From: Patiriisocius marinistellae
GTDB taxonomy: Bacteria > Bacteroidota > Bacteroidia > Flavobacteriales > Flavobacteriaceae
NCBI RefSeq assembly: GCF_009014635.1
Contig: NZ_BKCF01000004.1
Coordinates: 1-64,000 of the forward strand
Direction: 5' to 3'
Length of the DNA: 64,000 nt
Shown in pieces: positions 60,650 to 64,000 of the stretch; position 1 is the stretch's first letter, and each line of letters starts with the position of its first letter. A model generated the notes under the pieces. It saw nothing but the letters and a program-made list of their open reading frames with translations. It was not told where the DNA came from and searched no databases. Made by a program: the position numbers and the translations under genes.

Positions 60650-61699
60650 ATGAAATTTGCTAATCTACTAATTGTCTTTGTTTTACTGTTATTAATTACA
60701 AGTTGTGATGAAGAAATTAAAAATCCTAATCAACATTTTTCAATTGAAATAAAGGATAATAAAAAGAGTTTTACAACTTCGGAAACGGTAGCTATAACAC
60801 TAATAAGTAAAAAGGGGAAACCTATTGATAATGTTTCCTACTCGCTAGACGAAAATCCATTTGATGGAAAAACGAGTGGTGCATCGCTTAATATTTCCGC
60901 AGAAAAACTTGGCGAACGTACCATAAATGCAACGATTACTTCTGAGGGAAATGATTATACTATTTCAAAACCTTTTACAATTTTATCATCTGTAAAACCT
61001 AAACTATATGGCTACAGAGTTCTTGAAGTTTACCCACATGATCAAGAAGCTTATACACAAGGATTAGAGTTTGAGGGTGAAGACTTATATGAAAGTACAG
61101 GCCAACGTGGATTTTCTGACTTGAGAAAAACGAACTATAAAACTGGCGAAGTCCTCATTGATAACGATTTAAAACCTCAATTTTTTGGTGAAGGTTTAAC
61201 AATTTTAAATGATAAATTATATCAACTCACATGGCAAGCTGGACAAGGGATTGTTTATGATTTTCCTTCATTAAAACAAAACACAACGTTTAAATATAAT
61301 AAAAGCAAAGAAGGCTGGGGACTAGCAAACGACGGTACAAAAATTTATAAAAGTGATGGCACTGAAAAAATATGGACTCTTAACCCAAACACCCTTGCCG
61401 AAGAAGATTATATAGAAATATATACAAACACAAGTAAAGTAAAAAGTGTTAACGAGCTTGAATGGATTGAAGGAAAAATTTTTGCGAACGTTTATCAAAG
61501 CGAGGCTATAGCAATAGTTGACCCTGCAAACGGCGCTGTAACTGGCATTATCAACATGAAAGGCTTAAAAGAGAAAGTGACTCAGCACAACCAGCTTGAT
61601 GTTTTAAACGGGATTGCTTATAAAGGTGAACCAAATATTATTTATGTTACGGGGAAAAAATGGGATAAGCTTTTTAAGATAGAGATATTTGAAAAGTAA
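60650..61699 (+). CDS. Lipoprotein glutaminyl-peptide cyclotransferase
   Basis: A 349-aa protein with lipobox (LLLITSC, then DEEI). Residues 25-110 form a beta-sandwich, and 115-349 are the plant-type glutaminyl cyclase beta-propeller: VYPHDQEAYTQGLEFEGEDL, YESTGQRGFSDLRKTNYKTG, FGEGLTILNDKLYQLTWQ, EGWGLANDGTKIYKSDGT and NELEWIEGKIFANVYQS. It converts N-terminal Gln to pyroglutamate, which suits many T9SS and exported Bacteroidota proteins that begin with Gln after signal cleavage. Starts at an ATG. Confidence 0.9.
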   Translation: MKFANLLIVFVLLLLITSCDEEIKNPNQHFSIEIKDNKKSFTTSETVAITLISKKGKPIDNVSYSLDENPFDGKTSGASLNISAEKLGERTINATITSEGNDYTISKPFTILSSVKPKLYGYRVLEVYPHDQEAYTQGLEFEGEDLYESTGQRGFSDLRKTNYKTGEVLIDNDLKPQFFGEGLTILNDKLYQLTWQAGQGIVYDFPSLKQNTTFKYNKSKEGWGLANDGTKIYKSDGTEKIWTLNPNTLAEEDYIEIYTNTSKVKSVNELEWIEGKIFANVYQSEAIAIVDPANGAVTGIINMKGLKEKVTQHNQLDVLNGIAYKGEPNIIYVTGKKWDKLFKIEIFEK

Positions 61700-61797
61700 T
61701 TTTTTTAACTCTCCCTCAATCAAAACATCCATTCCCTCAATTGTCATTTTAAATAACCTATGTTAAACTCACCTTTGTGGTAACAAAACCATTAAAG

Positions 61798-62901
61798 ATG
61801 AAAAAGACTATACTTGTAAAAATTCCAAAACCTTGTCATGAGGATTGGAAGAAAATGACTCTAACAGAAAAAGGTAGACATTGTGCTTCTTGCGAAAAAG
61901 AAGTGACAGACTTTACTCAAAAAAGCGACGAGCAAATTTTTAAAATTCTAAAAGAAAACCCTAATAGCTGTGGACGATTTAAGAAAACACAGCTAAATAG
62001 AGAGATTATACTTCAACGAAAATCTACAACATCTCTTGCTCCATATGCTGCTAGTTTATTGTTACCGTTGACATTATTGGGGAGTCTAAACAGTAAGGCT
62101 TCTTCAAAAGAAAATAAAACTGAAAGTGTATACAAATCAATAGGTATTGGCAAATTTAGTGATACTACAATACCCTCAAAAGCCGTCAACCTTACTATTG
62201 GGGTTGTAACGGATGGCTTCGGAAATGCAATAAAAAACGTAAAAATTACTTCTATTGAAACAGGCGTTGTATCCTATACAAATTACAAAGGCGAATATAA
62301 AATTACCTGTAATCATGGAGAAACTCTCCTTTTTGAAGCTGCAAATTTTGATCCTTCTAAAATTATTATTAAAAACCAAAATAAAATAAAAAATGTATCT
62401 CTAAATAAAAACCAAGCCCTAATAAAAATATCAGGCACAGTGACTGACAGTAGCGGTTTGCCTCTACCTGGTGTAAATATTATTGTAAAAGGCACAACAA
62501 GTGGAACACAAAGTGATTTTGATGGGCTTTATAATATAAATGCTGAGGAAGGACAATCCTTAGTTTTTAGCTATGTGGGGTTTGATAATGTTGAAAAAGT
62601 TATTTCAGAACATTCAAAAACAATTAACCTAATGATGGAAGAAAACATTACTGGTGGTTTTTATACCGTAGGATTAATTATTTCAGAACCATCAGGCCCA
62701 TCAATAATGCCCTTTGGAAACATCTCTTTTGCTTATGATTATGAAAGAGATGCTATTAAGAAAAAACAAAGAGACGCTTATGAAAATGGATTAAAATTTA
62801 AGCGTAGAAAATGGAGAGAAAAAAGAGAAGCAAGAAAATTAAAAAGAAAACAACGAAAAGAAAAGAGATTTGAAAAACTAAAAAACAAAAGTAGAAATTA
62901 A
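61798..62901 (+). CDS. Membrane protein with a Cys-rich N-terminus, carboxypeptidase-like domain and basic tail
   Basis: I start at 61798 (MKKTILVKIPKPCHEDW), giving 367 aa; a GTG at 61777 would add seven residues. Residues 10-65 contain PCHEDWKKMTLTEKGRHCAS (Cys, His, His, Cys) followed by CEKEVTDF and SCGRF, a repeated flavobacterial motif that may bind a metal. One membrane helix follows (SLAPYAASLLLPLTLLGS, about 75-92). Residues 130-200 and 208-285 are two carboxypeptidase-regulatory-like beta-sandwiches (GVVTDGFGNAIKNVKI, GLPLPGVNIIVKGTTSGTQS). The last 60 residues are extremely basic (KFKRRKWREKREARKLKRKQ). Function unknown; topology N-in with a periplasmic C-terminal part is inferred. 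Confidence 0.8.
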   Translation: MKKTILVKIPKPCHEDWKKMTLTEKGRHCASCEKEVTDFTQKSDEQIFKILKENPNSCGRFKKTQLNREIILQRKSTTSLAPYAASLLLPLTLLGSLNSKASSKENKTESVYKSIGIGKFSDTTIPSKAVNLTIGVVTDGFGNAIKNVKITSIETGVVSYTNYKGEYKITCNHGETLLFEAANFDPSKIIIKNQNKIKNVSLNKNQALIKISGTVTDSSGLPLPGVNIIVKGTTSGTQSDFDGLYNINAEEGQSLVFSYVGFDNVEKVISEHSKTINLMMEENITGGFYTVGLIISEPSGPSIMPFGNISFAYDYERDAIKKKQRDAYENGLKFKRRKWREKREARKLKRKQRKEKRFEKLKNKSRN

Positions 62902-63032
62902 ACCTTCTAAATTTTAATAAAAACTTTTAAAAAACAGTTAGAGTGCTTTGATTTGACAATTCTAATAAATCAAGGAGGTTTCACAATATTAGAGCCAAAT
63001 AAAAGTTATATTTTTACCTAAAATTTTCTTTG

Positions 63033-64000
63033 ATGAAATATATCTATGGCTTGGCGTTATTTTGCTGCATTATCCTATGGAGTTCGTGCCGAAACGATTT
63101 TGAAACTATTGCTAACACAGGAAATCTTGAGTTTTCAAGAGACACTGTTTATCTAGACACTGTCTTTACGAATATAGGCTCTAGTACCTATAATTTAAAA
63201 GTATACAACCGCAGCGATGATGACATTACAATACCTACTATATCTCTTGGAGAAGGACAATTTTCAAATTATAGACTAAATGTTGACGGGATCCCAGGAA
63301 AGGAATTTAACGATATCAATATACTTGCAAACGATAGTATTTTTGTTTTTGTAGAAACTACACTAGATATTGATAATCTTCCAGGAAATGATTTAAATTT
63401 TCTATATACTGATCAAATTTTATTTGACACAGGCGCTATACAGCAAAAAGTTGAGTTAGTAACTTTAGTGCAAGATGCAGTATTTCTATTTCCTGCTGAT
63501 TTAGGAAACGGAATGGTAGAAACCCTCAATTTAGGGCAAGATGGAGAAGGTAATGACATCCTCATAGAAGGGTTTTTCTTAGATGATACAGAACTTAATT
63601 GGACCAATGAAAAGCCTTATGTTATATATGGATACGCGGCTGTTAATACCGGAAAAACATTAACCGTGGATGCAGGAGCACGAATTCATTTTCATAATGG
63701 AAGTGGTCTTTTAATCAATGAAGGAGGTGTAATGAATGTCAATGGAACTCCAAGTGCAGACCCAGAATTATTAGAAAACGAAGTGATTTTTCAAGGTGAC
63801 CGTTTAGAGCCAGATTTTGAAAACACTCCTGGACAATGGGGAACTATTTGGTTTACAAATAACAGTACAGGAAATACATTTACTAATGCAACCATAAAAA
63901 ATTCTTTAATAGGTTTACGCGTTGCGAATAGTCAAATTGATTTAGAGAATGTACAAATATATAACGCAGCTGTAAGTGGACTTGAAGCATTAACTGGAAC
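63033..64000 (+). CDS. Right-handed beta-helix lipoprotein, 3' part missing
   Basis: Open from an ATG at 63033 (MKYIYGLALFCCIILWSSC) to the right edge, 322 residues visible. The signal ends in a lipobox (WSSC), followed by RNDFET. Residues 25-130 form a beta-sandwich (FSRDTVYLDTVFTNIGSSTY), then a passage with DAGARIHFHNGSGLLINEGG, GQWGTIWFTNNSTGNTFTNA and IKNSLIGLRVANSQIDLENV, the parallel beta-helix repeat style of polysaccharide-binding or lyase-like proteins. Likely on the outer surface. The truncated end prevents any claim of catalysis. Confidence 0.85.
   Translation, partial: MKYIYGLALFCCIILWSSCRNDFETIANTGNLEFSRDTVYLDTVFTNIGSSTYNLKVYNRSDDDITIPTISLGEGQFSNYRLNVDGIPGKEFNDINILANDSIFVFVETTLDIDNLPGNDLNFLYTDQILFDTGAIQQKVELVTLVQDAVFLFPADLGNGMVETLNLGQDGEGNDILIEGFFLDDTELNWTNEKPYVIYGYAAVNTGKTLTVDAGARIHFHNGSGLLINEGGVMNVNGTPSADPELLENEVIFQGDRLEPDFENTPGQWGTIWFTNNSTGNTFTNATIKNSLIGLRVANSQIDLENVQIYNAAVSGLEALTG

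Noticed and set aside
61777-61797. GTG start for the Cys-rich membrane protein
   Set aside because: The ATG 21 bp later begins with the family-typical MKKTILVKIP sequence and the leader shows no protein-like composition.

Overview
The window comes from the chromosome of a Bacteroidota bacterium, most probably a marine member of the Flavobacteriaceae. The signs are AT-rich DNA, start codons without Shine-Dalgarno sequences, TAnnTTTG-type -7 boxes, type IX secretion (T9SS) sorting tails, SPII lipoproteins with acidic residues after the cysteine, a menaquinone pathway, and flavobacterial family proteins (DUF6090, DUF6428, carboxypeptidase-regulatory-like domains, RecG/UvrD/ABC-F of that lineage). 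No rRNA, tRNA, phage, insertion sequence or CRISPR array was seen. The only RNA gene found is a small SRP RNA.

Layout. 1-2.1 kb: 5' part of a large secreted adhesin-like protein. 2.2-15.5 kb: two minus-strand blocks of menaquinone genes (menI-menF-menD, and menA-hydrolase-menC-CPBP protease-menE), separated by an alpha/beta hydrolase, a plant-type LRR protein, an M24 peptidase and a TonB-plug/VWA fusion. 15.6-25.8 kb: a large T9SS cargo protein, DoxX, DUF6090, holA, a small nuclease-fold protein, a glycosyltransferase, an OmpA lipoprotein and a RetSat/CrtI-like oxidoreductase. 25.9-36.4 kb: an AAA-type ATPase behind direct repeats, a flavodoxin-like protein, YciO, a Tudor-like small protein, an esterase, uvrD, an M20 amidohydrolase and a membrane-anchored glutamate-synthase-like FMN enzyme. 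36.4-39.2 kb: a tightly overlapping sensory operon (lipoprotein, polytopic membrane protein, histidine kinase, response regulator). 39.5-56.7 kb: a T9SS protein, M1 aminopeptidase, recG, acyltransferase, thioredoxin-like lipoproteins, pheT, fasciclin protein, ABC-F ATPase and transaldolase. 56.8-60.4 kb: an SDR and an arsenic operon (arsR-DUF6428-arsC-acr3) with two candidate operators. 60.4-64 kb: SRP RNA, glutaminyl cyclase, a membrane protein with a Cys-rich head and basic tail, and the start of a beta-helix lipoprotein.

How it fits together. The men genes supply most of the enzymes from chorismate to demethylmenaquinone, but menB and a clear menH are not in the window. Most other genes are housekeeping or envelope functions. 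The most unusual signal is not a gene: a short sequence, CTTCGGAAAT, often extended to CTTCGGAAATATTAA, recurs at least 20 times on both strands, in genes and in spacers, and several copies sit just beyond terminator hairpins.

All assignments are from reading the sequence and translations; no database search was run.
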